Source of the DNA: Planctomycetaceae bacterium | GTDB taxonomy: Bacteria > Planctomycetota > Planctomycetia > Planctomycetales > Planctomycetaceae | DNA: 6,200 nucleotides | NCBI GenBank assembly: GCA_003503535.1 | Contig: DOCI01000003.1 | Span: 1-6,200 of the forward strand | Reading direction: 5' to 3' | In this document: positions 1-6,200 of the stretch, one piece after another | Position numbering within the stretch: position 1 is the first letter of the stretch | How the letters are laid out: each line of letters opens with the position of its first letter | Translations under genes and position numbers: made by a program | The notes under the pieces: generated by a model | The model's database searches: none | What the model was told of the DNA's origin: nothing | What the model saw: only the letters and a program-made list of their open reading frames with translations

Positions 1-844
1 GAATGTGATCGGGATCGACATTTTCCAACTTACGGCGAAATCGATGACAGGTCCAGAAAATTAGTCCCAGAACCAGAATCGCCATCGCACCACCAATTTT
101 CATGATGTTGCGAGCTGTCGGAGCGTAACGTCCTTCAGTGGCATCATAATGAAAACAGATCAACAGAAAATGATCGAATGTTGTTCCAATTTTCCCCTCA
201 CTGGCTTCCACCAGAGAGAGTCGCACAGTTTGAGGTGGAAATTCCACTCCGTAGTGATAGCGAGAAAGTCGACCATCCGGAGTGGCAATGCAGAATACAG
301 CAGGATGCGAGTATTGGCGTTTTTCGGGAAGATATACGTATTCAATACCGACCGCTTGTGCCAATTGACTGATGGAGTTTTCAGGCCCCGTCAGAAAATA
401 CCAGCCCTCCGCCTCGGCTGCCTTGCCGTATGACTCCAGATATTTTTGCTTCGTTGCTCGCGCCTGTTCTGCAGTTTCCTGGGGATCCAGACTAACCGAT
501 ATGATGTGAAAGTCCTTGCCGGCAACCAGATCGATCTCCCTTAAAGATTCAACTAATCCATTCAACTGCAAAACGCAGAGCATGGGACAATTCGAATAAT
601 TCAGTGAGAGAATGACAGGAACATCATCGGAAAAACAATCCTGCAGTCGGATCGCCTGGCCGGAGTCGTCAGTAAATTGCAATTCAAGAGGAAGCGTTTC
701 GTTGAGGTGTTCGACGAGTTTGATCTCTGTCAAAGCCGCTGGCATGAATGCATCCCGGGGATCTGCAGCCGTGCACGTTGACTGAGTCGCAGCTAAAACC
801 ACGCCCATCAAACACGAATACAAAAAGCAGGAGGTAACATTCAT
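1..844 (-). CDS. SCO1/SenC-family copper-binding protein, 3' end cut by window edge
   Basis: SCO proteins bind copper in the periplasm and help assemble the CuA site of cytochrome c oxidase. My translation of the reverse strand gives 281 residues with no stop before the left edge. Visible: an N-terminal signal peptide (about residues 1-27, likely cut near CTA-ADP); the CxxxC copper motif CPMLC at 86-90; the SLDP motif at 118-121; the third copper ligand His180 in SHPAVF; and the SCO-type stretch RLSRYHYG at 192-199. A further segment with CFHYD (230-234) precedes a hydrophobic helix (about 248-266) followed by basic RFRRK, which suggests a C-terminal anchor with its tail in the cytoplasm. Classical SCO1 is anchored at the N-terminus. 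The ATG at 842-844 is chosen because it begins the signal peptide; the ribosome site is weak, and an in-frame TTG three codons upstream is possible. The gene starts 32 bp after the small membrane protein gene, so it is probably co-transcribed with the Act genes. The family call is firm; the C-terminus is unseen. Confidence 0.93.
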   Translation of the reverse strand, partial: MNVTSCFLYSCLMGVVLAATQSTCTAADPRDAFMPAALTEIKLVEHLNETLPLELQFTDDSGQAIRLQDCFSDDVPVILSLNYSNCPMLCVLQLNGLVESLREIDLVAGKDFHIISVSLDPQETAEQARATKQKYLESYGKAAEAEGWYFLTGPENSISQLAQAVGIEYVYLPEKRQYSHPAVFCIATPDGRLSRYHYGVEFPPQTVRLSLVEASEGKIGTTFDHFLLICFHYDATEGRYAPTARNIMKIGGAMAILVLGLIFWTCHRFRRKLENVDPDHI

Positions 845-876
845 GACAATCAACTCAGCTGGATATTTTCTTCTAT

Positions 877-1236
877 TTAGGATTCCGTGGATGGGACTGG
901 TTCAGGTGTTGTTGTTGGTGCAGGTGTTTCAGCAGGTTGCTCTTTTGTTTGATGAGTCAATTCCTGAAGAACTTGTTTCTTTGCCTTTTCGATGGGAATC
1001 GAAACTGTTCCTTTTTCCCGGTCAATCCAGGAATAACTGTTTAACTCTTCACTCTGGACTTTCAAAGCGTTCTCAGTGAGCACCAGTGGGGCGTCAATGT
1101 TTTTACGTTGATGTTCAATCGTCTGGAACTGATAGTACAACACCTGAGCCGCAACAATAATCACAAAAGTGATCACTGCGGAGATAATCCCCACCAGTGT
1201 GATGGTTCCGGTATATAAATCGTCGTAACGTGCCAT
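877..1236 (-). CDS. Small single-span membrane protein of the ACIII operon, function unknown
   Basis: A 119-residue protein I cannot assign to a named family. It has a short N-terminal segment (1-10), one hydrophobic helix (about 11-36), a charged stretch, then a conserved-looking element [20 protein letters not shown] at 67-86, and a Pro/Thr/Glu-rich low-complexity tail (about 97-119). The WID..KG.V.IPIE.A pattern resembles, from memory, a motif in small proteins beside NrfD/SCO/cytochrome oxidase genes in other bacteria. It lies between actF (148 bp upstream) and the SCO gene (32 bp downstream), on the same strand. Its size and single helix are compatible with an accessory ACIII subunit like the small ActG/ActH proteins, or with an oxidase assembly factor; neither is shown by the sequence. 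With a short N-terminus lacking basic residues apart from Arg3, the orientation of the helix is uncertain. A weak GGA precedes the ATG by about nine bases. That the gene is real is well supported by its position, domain pattern and operon spacing. Confidence 0.82.
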   Translation of the reverse strand: MARYDDLYTGTITLVGIISAVITFVIIVAAQVLYYQFQTIEHQRKNIDAPLVLTENALKVQSEELNSYSWIDREKGTVSIPIEKAKKQVLQELTHQTKEQPAETPAPTTTPEPVPSTES

Positions 1237-1384
1237 GATTCAATCCGTCGGAGTATGTAGTGCTCTGTTCAAGCTTATTTTAGTGGCAAATCATGTTTGC
1301 CCAGTTCCATTATTCCGCTTACTGGTAAAACTGCTAGAGTAACCTTGGTGAATCGCGTCGATTCGCCGCACTCAGAGCTTCAAA
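1237..1384 (-). other. Longest intergenic spacer (actF to small membrane protein) with two inverted repeats
   Basis: This 148-bp stretch is the longest non-coding gap in the window. I see no open frame of substance in it. It contains two short perfect inverted repeats: GAATCG-CGT-CGATTC at 1350-1364, about 20 bp after the actF stop, and GGCAAA-TCATG-TTTGCC at 1285-1301. Neither is followed on the minus strand by a T-run, so neither looks like an intrinsic terminator. They could form small RNA hairpins between cistrons or be operator-like palindromes. I found no convincing -35/-10 pair at normal spacing. With 6-bp stems, chance occurrence is possible. Confidence 0.35.
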
Positions 1385-2608
1385 TCAAATGTTGTGGAAA
1401 GCCAGTGATTCCTGCAGACGAGGATCTTTGACAGCCAGTACAGTGAATTGCTCAGAGAGTTTGACGGTACCAAACACAAAGAAACCACCAATGCCAACCA
1501 GGCATCCCAAATCAATCAGTCCAGGAGCTGGGGAACCGGGAGAAACTTCAGGAATGATCAACCAGTAAAGATCAATCCAGCACATTACCAGCAGATAAAC
1601 TGCCCAGCAGAACAACTGAGAAGGATTTCGCTTCACCGTTCGAGACATCAATCCCAGAAATGGGATCGCAAAATGGCCGACGATGAGAATCAAAGAGACC
1701 ATTTCCCAGCCGTTTTCCTGACGTCGCATATACCAAACTGTCTCTTCAGGTATGTTGGCATACCAGTAGAGCAAATATTGTGAAAAGGCAATGTAGGCCC
1801 AGAAACAATTGAAACCGAACAATAATTTGCCGATATCGTGTCGATGTTCGGCATTCACGGTTTCGTTCAACATGCCCTTACTGTTTGCAAAATGAACGAC
1901 AATTGCCAGTGTTGCATAGAAGGCCACGTTGGCATTCGCAAAATAGTAAACACCAATAATTGTGCTGAACCAGCGTGGATCGAGCGACATGATCCAGTCG
2001 ACGGATGCAAAAGTGATTGAGAGTGCGAACAGAATCAAAGAGACTGCACTGTAGCGTTCCATTCTTAAACTCAATTGAGGATCGCCAGTTTTATCCTGTT
2101 TGGCCGAGGTCATCAGATAATAACGGGAGCAAAGAATCCAGAACGCAAAATAAACGATGGCCCGAATAGTAAACCACATCGGGTTGAGATAGATTTGCTT
2201 ATGAATCAGCAGCGGATCAGTCGAAGCAATCTCTTTGTTATTCCATAAAAACAACACATCGCTGCCATTGAGCAGTAAGAAAACGATTGGCACAAACAGC
2301 ACCGCCAGGGGAACAATTCCATTGGTCATCATCTCAGCCAGTCGACGCACAACAGTACTCCATCCCGCCCGAGTCAGGTGCTGAATCAGGATGAAGAACA
2401 ATGCCCCGAGTGCGATACTCAATGCGAAGCATAAGTTATGTAGATAGCTGAATTGAAAACGTTCCCAGTTGTTGGACGTGACCGCAATCAGCCCGGCAAT
2501 CAGTAAGCCGATCGCGCCGGCATACATTGCGAAAAGGCCGAGTTGCCCGACGTTCTGTTCGAGAGTTCCCGGATTTTCAACAGGAATGGTTTGTCCGTGG
2601 TGTGCCAT
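1385..2608 (-). CDS. actF: ActF, NrfD-like membrane subunit of Alternative Complex III
   Basis: ActF is the second large integral membrane subunit of ACIII, related to NrfD/PsrC and paired with ActC; it is thought to take part in coupling quinol oxidation to charge movement. The 407-residue product is close to the usual size and very hydrophobic, with about ten predicted helices (for example 24-44, 58-78, 95-113, 145-163, 185-204, 217-240, 263-283, 302-321, 332-352, 364-381). Family-typical stretches are [14 protein letters not shown] (76-89), [17 protein letters not shown] (208-224), [20 protein letters not shown] (257-278), WYANIPEET (282-290) and the C-terminal [13 protein letters not shown] (394-406). 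The ATG at 2606-2608 gives MAHHGQT, a short polar N-terminus before the first helix; no Shine-Dalgarno site is visible, as for most genes here. It starts 45 bp after the actDE stop. The alternative, an NrfD subunit of another oxidoreductase, is unlikely given the ActD/ActE neighbour and the ActF-specific stretches. Confidence 0.94.
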   Translation of the reverse strand: MAHHGQTIPVENPGTLEQNVGQLGLFAMYAGAIGLLIAGLIAVTSNNWERFQFSYLHNLCFALSIALGALFFILIQHLTRAGWSTVVRRLAEMMTNGIVPLAVLFVPIVFLLLNGSDVLFLWNNKEIASTDPLLIHKQIYLNPMWFTIRAIVYFAFWILCSRYYLMTSAKQDKTGDPQLSLRMERYSAVSLILFALSITFASVDWIMSLDPRWFSTIIGVYYFANANVAFYATLAIVVHFANSKGMLNETVNAEHRHDIGKLLFGFNCFWAYIAFSQYLLYWYANIPEETVWYMRRQENGWEMVSLILIVGHFAIPFLGLMSRTVKRNPSQLFCWAVYLLVMCWIDLYWLIIPEVSPGSPAPGLIDLGCLVGIGGFFVFGTVKLSEQFTVLAVKDPRLQESLAFHNI

Positions 2609-2653
2609 GATGCTTAGTCGTATCGAAAAAGTGTCTCGATGAATTCGGTAAAA

Positions 2654-3997
2654 TTATTGAACGTCTGCCTGAAGCCGCTTTTGTTCTTCTTCAGGGAGTT
2701 GATCGAGTGTTGCGGAACCTGCTTTTTGTAGTGCCCGCACATACAAAACAATAGCCCAGCGATCTTCTACGGGAATTTGAGATGCGTAACCGGGCATCTT
2801 GCGAACACCATGAGTAATGGTGTTGAAAATCTGCCCGACGGCTTGGTCGCGAATTGGTTGATCGTAAAGTGTGATCGGCTTGATCCAGGTTCCAATTCCG
2901 GGAGTCCCCTTCTGCAGAGCCATTGCCCGCTGAGAGACCAGGCCATCTCCTTTACCGGTTTTGCCGTGACAGACAGAACAGTAAATGTTGTAGCGGGCTT
3001 CTCCGCGAGCCATCAGTTCTTCATTAACATCGAGAGGAATTTCAGTCACCCAGGCAAAGTCGCCCAGCTTGACAGTTGTGCCGTCTGGATTTTTTGCATT
3101 AGGAAGCAACAGGGAATGATCAATCTCAGCTGACGCGTCTGCTTCGAGACCTTCGCTCAGTGGAATATCTTCGTAAAAGTCGCCCCGGGCCAGAGTGCCA
3201 GCAATGATGGGCCGCATCCCGCGACCATCGGCAAACATGTTTGAGGTGCGTTGTGATTTTAACTTCGGTTGAAAATCCATGTCGGTCAGGATTTCCACGC
3301 GTGGAACATCTTTGGGCATCGCTCTGATGCGTGCCAGCAACACGAGAGGAATTAAACCAACGATCAGCAGAAAAATTGCCAGAGGAGCAAGAAACTTCGG
3401 AAAGGCAGTGCTTGCATTGGGATCGATACATTCGTCGACTCTGACTGGATTGAGAGCCTTTAAAAACTGAGCCGTATCCTCTTTGTGAAACTTGGGATCT
3501 TCACATTCGATTCCAAGAAAGAAGCCATCGGTCGTAACTTTCTGGAAAGGATCGACAAAGAAAATTCTGTTGTAAAACTTAGGCAGGTTGTTCAATGCCA
3601 ACATGCCGAGCAAAGCACCAAAGGCAGAAAACAGAACCGAAAGTTCAAATGTTACCGGCATATCAGCCGGAATGCTGAACATCGGCTTGCCGCTGATGAT
3701 GTACTGGTAGTCGAATGCGTTGGTTAAATACTGCAAAGCCATCGCGGTGGTCGCCCCGGCGAAGGCACAGCCCAGCACGATAAACGGCAGGCGAGAAGGC
3801 TTGATGCCCATCGCCTCGTCGATGCCATGCACTGGAAACGGGACGTAACAATCAAAAGATTTAAACCCCGCATCGCGTGTTTTTTCAGCAGCATTCAGCA
3901 ACGACGGTACGTCGGCAAATTGAGCGACATAACCCGCCAGAGAGGGCTCTGGCGCAGGTGCCACTACTTTAGGATGTTCTTCAACGGCCGTTGTCAT
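2654..3997 (-). CDS. actDE: Fused ActD-ActE: DUF3341 membrane domain plus monoheme cytochrome c of Alternative Complex III
   Basis: One 447-residue protein combines two ACIII subunits that are separate in the well-studied complexes. Residues about 20-195 form an ActD/DUF3341 domain: [18 protein letters not shown] (28-45), then [13 protein letters not shown] (52-64), and two helices (about 70-92 and 115-137). A third helix (about 201-223) links to the ActE part: FADGRGMRP (255-263), GTLARGDF (267-274), the heme c motif CSVCH (340-344) and a likely axial ligand Met401 in [11 protein letters not shown]. By ACIII precedent the ActD domain faces the cytoplasm and the cytochrome the periplasm; three helices from a cytoplasmic N-terminus put the cytochrome outside. 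The ATG at 3995-3997 is preferred over the in-frame TTG at 4019-4021 because AAGAGG lies five bases before it. The gene follows actC by 96 bp and precedes actF by 45 bp. There is no frameshift or internal stop, and the reading frame is continuous through the junction, so the fusion appears genuine. The symbol actDE is descriptive. Confidence 0.93.
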   Translation of the reverse strand: MTTAVEEHPKVVAPAPEPSLAGYVAQFADVPSLLNAAEKTRDAGFKSFDCYVPFPVHGIDEAMGIKPSRLPFIVLGCAFAGATTAMALQYLTNAFDYQYIISGKPMFSIPADMPVTFELSVLFSAFGALLGMLALNNLPKFYNRIFFVDPFQKVTTDGFFLGIECEDPKFHKEDTAQFLKALNPVRVDECIDPNASTAFPKFLAPLAIFLLIVGLIPLVLLARIRAMPKDVPRVEILTDMDFQPKLKSQRTSNMFADGRGMRPIIAGTLARGDFYEDIPLSEGLEADASAEIDHSLLLPNAKNPDGTTVKLGDFAWVTEIPLDVNEELMARGEARYNIYCSVCHGKTGKGDGLVSQRAMALQKGTPGIGTWIKPITLYDQPIRDQAVGQIFNTITHGVRKMPGYASQIPVEDRWAIVLYVRALQKAGSATLDQLPEEEQKRLQADVQ

Positions 3998-4002
3998 AAA
4001 GA

Positions 4003-4008
4003 CCTCTT
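4003..4008 (-). promoter_or_regulatory. Ribosome binding site that sets the actDE start
   Basis: On the minus strand, AAGAGG stands five bases before the ATG at 3995-3997. It is the clearest Shine-Dalgarno sequence in the window and argues for this ATG rather than the in-frame TTG eight codons upstream. The other genes show only weak or no such site. Confidence 0.6.
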
Positions 4009-4034
4009 CGTCGGTGAGCAAGCTCTTTGGGAAC

Positions 4035-4088
4035 TCGACTCAAATCGATTTTTCAAAATCTGTTACTCTGTTTTCAGATCAACTCAAA
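4035..4088. repeat. Imperfect 10-bp direct repeat in the actC-actDE spacer
   Basis: TCGACTCAAA (4035-4044) and TCAACTCAAA (4079-4088) match at nine of ten positions and are 44 bp apart start to start, about four helical turns. They lie in the 96-bp spacer between actC and actDE. This could be a protein-binding pair, but it is short and may be chance. Confidence 0.2.
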
Positions 4089-4093
4089 TTTTC

Positions 4094-5512
4094 TCAATGA
4101 ACCTGATCGTAAACCCGTTCCGGGTGATCATCGGAATGGGGGGGCATTACAGATTTCACTTCCGCCATCGCGACCACCGGTAAGAACCGACAGAAGAGCA
4201 GGAACAGAGTGAAGAACAACCCAAAACTTCCGATCAGCATCAGGACGTCAATCATTGTCGGCTTGAAATATCCCCAGCTCGACGGCAAAAAGTCGCGGCT
4301 CAGTGAAGTGACCGTAATCACAAATCGCTCAAACCACATCCCGATATTGATAAAGATACAGATGATCACCATGAACCAGGGTGTTGTCCGACACCATTTA
4401 ATCCAGAAGAATTGCGGACTGATAACATTGCAGGAGACCATCGTCCAGTAGGCCCACCAGTAAGGCCCAAAGGCTCGGTTCACGAAGGCAAACTGCTCGT
4501 AAGGATTACCGCCATACCAGGCAATAAAGAATTCCATCGCGTAGGCATAGCCGACAATCGTCCCGGTTGCGAGCATGATTTTACACATGTTCTCCAGGTG
4601 ACGGATGGTAATGATCTCTTCAAGTCCGCAAAGAACACGGGCAGGAACCAGCAGAGTGGCCACCATGGCAAAACCACTGAAAACCGCACCAGCGACGAAA
4701 TACGGAGGGAAAATCGTTGTGTGCCAGCCTGGCAACTGAGAAACGGCAAAGTCGAAACTCACGATGGTATGAACACTCAACACCAGTGGTGTTGCCAGTG
4801 CAGCCAGCAGTAGATAGGCCTTTTCATAACGACTCCAGTTACGAGCCGAACCAGTCCAACCCAGCGACAACACTCCATAGAAAATTTGTCGAACTCTACT
4901 GGTCGCACGATCTCGGAATGTTGCCAGATCGGGAATCATTCCCATGTACCAGAAGAGTAACGAGACGGTCGCATATGTTGAGACGGCAAAAACGTCCCAC
5001 AACAGAGGACTTCGAAACTGTGGCCAAAGTAACATGGTATTCGGAAGCGGAAACAACCAGTATGCAAACCAGACACGACCAATGTGAATCCCCGGAAACA
5101 ATCCCGCACAAACGACAGCGAAAATTGTCATCGCTTCTGCTGCTCGGTTAATTCCCGTTCGCCAGTTCTGTCGAAACAGGAACAAAATTGCTGAAATCAA
5201 CGTTCCCGCATGACCAATACCAACCCAGAACACAAAGTTCACAATCGGCCAGCCCCAGAAAACTGGAGACATATTCCCCCAGACTCCGACACCAGTCGTG
5301 AGCAGATAAATAATGCAGAACTTCAGGATAATCAGCCAGGTGACTGAAATCGCCAATGCCACAAAATACATTGGAGGGATCCGCGGCTTTTCTGCCAGGA
5401 GACAGACCTTATCTGTCACACTTTGATACGTGTTACTCCCAGTCACCAGGGCAGCCCGTTGACCAGGGGTTTCCAGCGTATTGTCGCAAGGATCGATCGA
5501 AATGGAGGCCAT
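4094..5512 (-). CDS. actC: ActC, NrfD-type quinol-oxidising membrane subunit of Alternative Complex III
   Basis: ActC is the NrfD/PsrC-type integral membrane subunit that holds the quinol site facing the periplasm and passes electrons to the ActB iron-sulfur subunit. The 472-residue product has the expected size and about ten helices (for example 48-72, 86-113, 126-146, 170-192, 231-252, 267-290, 312-332, 350-371, 378-398, 422-444). Family-typical stretches are [15 protein letters not shown] (96-110), [19 protein letters not shown] (114-132), [14 protein letters not shown] (145-158), [20 protein letters not shown] (247-266), [17 protein letters not shown] (268-284) and [11 protein letters not shown] (389-399). 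His101 and Asp254 lie in conserved stretches and are candidates for quinol or proton chemistry. The ATG at 5510-5512 is preferred; in-frame TTG codons lie just upstream (5516-5518 and 5522-5524). No Shine-Dalgarno site is seen. It begins 58 bp after the actB stop and ends 96 bp before actDE. The NrfD superfamily call is near certain; the ActC identity rests on the ActB and ActDE neighbours and on the motifs. Confidence 0.95.
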   Translation of the reverse strand: MASISIDPCDNTLETPGQRAALVTGSNTYQSVTDKVCLLAEKPRIPPMYFVALAISVTWLIILKFCIIYLLTTGVGVWGNMSPVFWGWPIVNFVFWVGIGHAGTLISAILFLFRQNWRTGINRAAEAMTIFAVVCAGLFPGIHIGRVWFAYWLFPLPNTMLLWPQFRSPLLWDVFAVSTYATVSLLFWYMGMIPDLATFRDRATSRVRQIFYGVLSLGWTGSARNWSRYEKAYLLLAALATPLVLSVHTIVSFDFAVSQLPGWHTTIFPPYFVAGAVFSGFAMVATLLVPARVLCGLEEIITIRHLENMCKIMLATGTIVGYAYAMEFFIAWYGGNPYEQFAFVNRAFGPYWWAYWTMVSCNVISPQFFWIKWCRTTPWFMVIICIFINIGMWFERFVITVTSLSRDFLPSSWGYFKPTMIDVLMLIGSFGLFFTLFLLFCRFLPVVAMAEVKSVMPPHSDDHPERVYDQVH

Positions 5513-5570
5513 ATTCAAACTCAACGCGTTACGAGAAAATTGTCTTCAACATCAGTCGCAAAAAAATTAA

Positions 5571-6200
5571 CTACTCAGAAGTGGATGCAGGTGCGGTCGA
5601 GGTCTCAACCGGCTTGCTATGCCCTGCATCACCATGGCTAGTTGTGTGCTCTTCCCCAGAATGGGCACCATGTTCGTCGTGATTCTCATGCCCATGGGCA
5701 TGACCATCGTGATGCTCTTCCCCGTGTGCATCACCCCCGTGTGCATCATCGTGCTCGCCATGTGCATCATCGTGCCCATGACTACTACCCGGTTGCAGAT
5801 AATAATGACCTGCCAGTGAGGGATGAGGATTTCGAACACGTCCCAGATACTGAGTTCTTGGCCTCACATTCAACTCACCGAGCATGGCGTATGATCGTGG
5901 ATTCGCCTGATTCTTCGAGACTAGACTCTCTGAATCTTTGAGATCCCCGAAGATAATGGCATTGGTCGGGCAGGCTTCCTGACAGGCGGATTCTATTTCG
6001 CCATCTTTCACTCGCCGACGGTTGTTTTTCGCCGTGATTTTCGTGTTCTGAATTCGCTGAACGCAGTAAGTACACTTCTCCATCACACCACGACTGCGAA
6101 TCGTCACTTCAGGATTCATCGTTAACTGAACCAGCTCCCGCTCCGGCTTCATCATCGGAATGGCATTACTGTAATAATTGAAGCGACGCACTTTGTAAGG
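5571..6200 (-). CDS. actB: ActB iron-sulfur subunit of Alternative Complex III, C-terminal part only, with His-rich tail
   Basis: ActB is the periplasmic, molybdopterin-oxidoreductase-like subunit of ACIII; its C-terminal domain carries Fe-S clusters that take electrons from the quinol site in ActC. The frame is open to the right edge, so the N-terminal part is missing and no start is visible; a GTG at 6189-6191 is an internal Val codon, not a start. The visible 209 residues begin [10 protein letters not shown], the usual continuation of a C-x3-CP cluster motif just outside the window. Then come CTYC (Cys43, Cys46 of the fragment) and [15 protein letters not shown] (72-86, Cys73 and Cys77), as in ferredoxin-like 4Fe-4S subunits. 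After the family-typical [18 protein letters not shown] (110-127) comes an unusual tail: 17 His in 54 residues (141-194), mixed with Asp, Glu and Gly, ending in a Ser/Thr/Pro/Ala segment. The tail should lie in the periplasm with the rest of ActB. The TAG stop is at 5571-5573. Confidence 0.93.
   Translation of the reverse strand, partial: PYKVRRFNYYSNAIPMMKPERELVQLTMNPEVTIRSRGVMEKCTYCVQRIQNTKITAKNNRRRVKDGEIESACQEACPTNAIIFGDLKDSESLVSKNQANPRSYAMLGELNVRPRTQYLGRVRNPHPSLAGHYYLQPGSSHGHDDAHGEHDDAHGGDAHGEEHHDGHAHGHENHDEHGAHSGEEHTTSHGDAGHSKPVETSTAPASTSE
5619..5780 (-). other. His-rich low-complexity segment of ActB (probable metal-binding tail)
   Basis: These 54 codons encode 17 His, spaced mostly as DDAH, GEH, HAHGH and GHS-type units, with many Asp/Glu/Gly and no Cys or hydrophobic core. 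Such segments in other proteins (for example NikA/HypB-like and ZIP/CDF metal proteins) bind divalent metals or copper. Metal binding here is inferred from composition only. Confidence 0.7.
5720..5775. repeat. Short tandem duplications within the ActB His-rich coding segment
   Basis: Two exact direct repeats stand inside the His-rich tail: a 15-mer TGTGCATCATCGTGC at 5740-5754 and 5761-5775 (period 21 bp, seven residues) and a 14-mer CCCCGTGTGCATCA at 5720-5733 and 5735-5748 (period 15 bp, five residues). Both periods are multiples of three, so they lengthen the tail without breaking the frame. They fit growth by replication slippage. Confidence 0.65.

Noticed and set aside
149..433. Plus-strand open frame of 94 residues near the left edge
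   Set aside because: It is antisense to the SCO coding frame, which has the full copper motif set and runs unbroken through the region.
758..844. SCO protein as a lipoprotein through Cys24
   Set aside because: The residues before Cys24 (TQST) do not form a lipobox; an ordinary signal peptidase site after CTA fits better.
1237..1384. Internal promoter before the small membrane protein gene
   Set aside because: TTGCCA and TACATA-like boxes exist, but their spacing is about 24 bp, too far for a standard sigma-70 type promoter.
2609..2653. ATCGA...TCGAT inverted repeat in the actDE-actF spacer
   Set aside because: A five-base stem with a nine-base loop is too weak to call.
3998..4021. TTG at 4019-4021 as the start of actDE
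   Set aside because: It has no good ribosome site, whereas the ATG at 3995-3997 has AAGAGG at five-base spacing.
4412..5151. Long plus-strand open frames opposite actC (4412-4813 and 4717-5151)
   Set aside because: They lie entirely antisense to a strongly recognised membrane protein gene, have no recognisable motifs, and look like the usual shadow frames.
4094..5512. Reading the NrfD proteins as part of a polysulfide, nitrite or formate reductase
   Set aside because: The combination of two NrfD-type proteins flanking a DUF3341-cytochrome c protein, with an ActB-type Fe-S subunit upstream, is specific to Alternative Complex III.
5560..5570. T-run after the actB stop (minus strand TTAATTTTTTT) as a terminator
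   Set aside because: No GC-rich hairpin precedes it, and actC follows within 58 bp in the same operon.
5567..5839. Met-rich minus-strand frame overlapping the ActB tail, and its plus-strand counterparts
   Set aside because: Their Met/Ile/Val-rich or His-rich composition is a by-product of reading the repetitive His-rich codons in another frame.

Overview
All six genes in this window lie on the minus strand, packed closely, and encode part of a respiratory-chain operon: the Alternative Complex III (ACIII, Act) quinol:electron-acceptor oxidoreductase plus accessory genes. In transcription order (right to left) they are: the C-terminal part of actB (iron-sulfur subunit, cut by the right edge); actC (NrfD-type membrane subunit); one gene encoding a fusion of ActD (DUF3341 membrane protein) with ActE (monoheme cytochrome c); actF (second NrfD-like membrane subunit); a 119-residue single-span membrane protein of unknown function; and a SCO1/SenC-family copper-binding protein, cut by the left edge. 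I see no RNA genes, mobile elements, CRISPR arrays or convincing plus-strand genes.

The composition (near 50% GC by eye), the fused ActDE, the general lack of Shine-Dalgarno sites, and the order Act genes - small membrane protein - SCO suggest a planctomycete, perhaps of the Gimesia/Rubinisphaera kind. That is a judgement from recall of family patterns, not a database result.

Layout: 5571-6200 actB 3' end, whose last ~70 residues form a His/Asp/Gly-rich tail; 5513-5570 spacer; 4094-5512 actC; 3998-4093 spacer carrying the one clear ribosome binding site in the window; 2654-3997 actDE fusion; 2609-2653 spacer; 1385-2608 actF; 1237-1384 the longest spacer (148 bp), with two small inverted repeats; 877-1236 small membrane protein; 845-876 spacer; 1-844 SCO. 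No gap reaches 300 bases. The operon promoter and the genes for ActA and the ActB N-terminus should lie beyond the right edge; cytochrome c oxidase genes would be expected beyond the left edge.

How they work together (established for ACIII): ActC takes electrons from menaquinol or ubiquinol in the membrane. The ActB Fe-S clusters and the ActA/ActE hemes on the periplasmic side pass them to a terminal oxidase. ActF and ActD complete the membrane part. SCO proteins help build the CuA centre of the oxidase, so finding SCO here fits an ACIII-cytochrome oxidase supercomplex operon. This is a known system. The unusual points are the ActD-ActE fusion with a topology-correcting third helix, the metal-binding-type His-rich tail on ActB, the unassigned small membrane protein, and a SCO anchored by its C-terminus.
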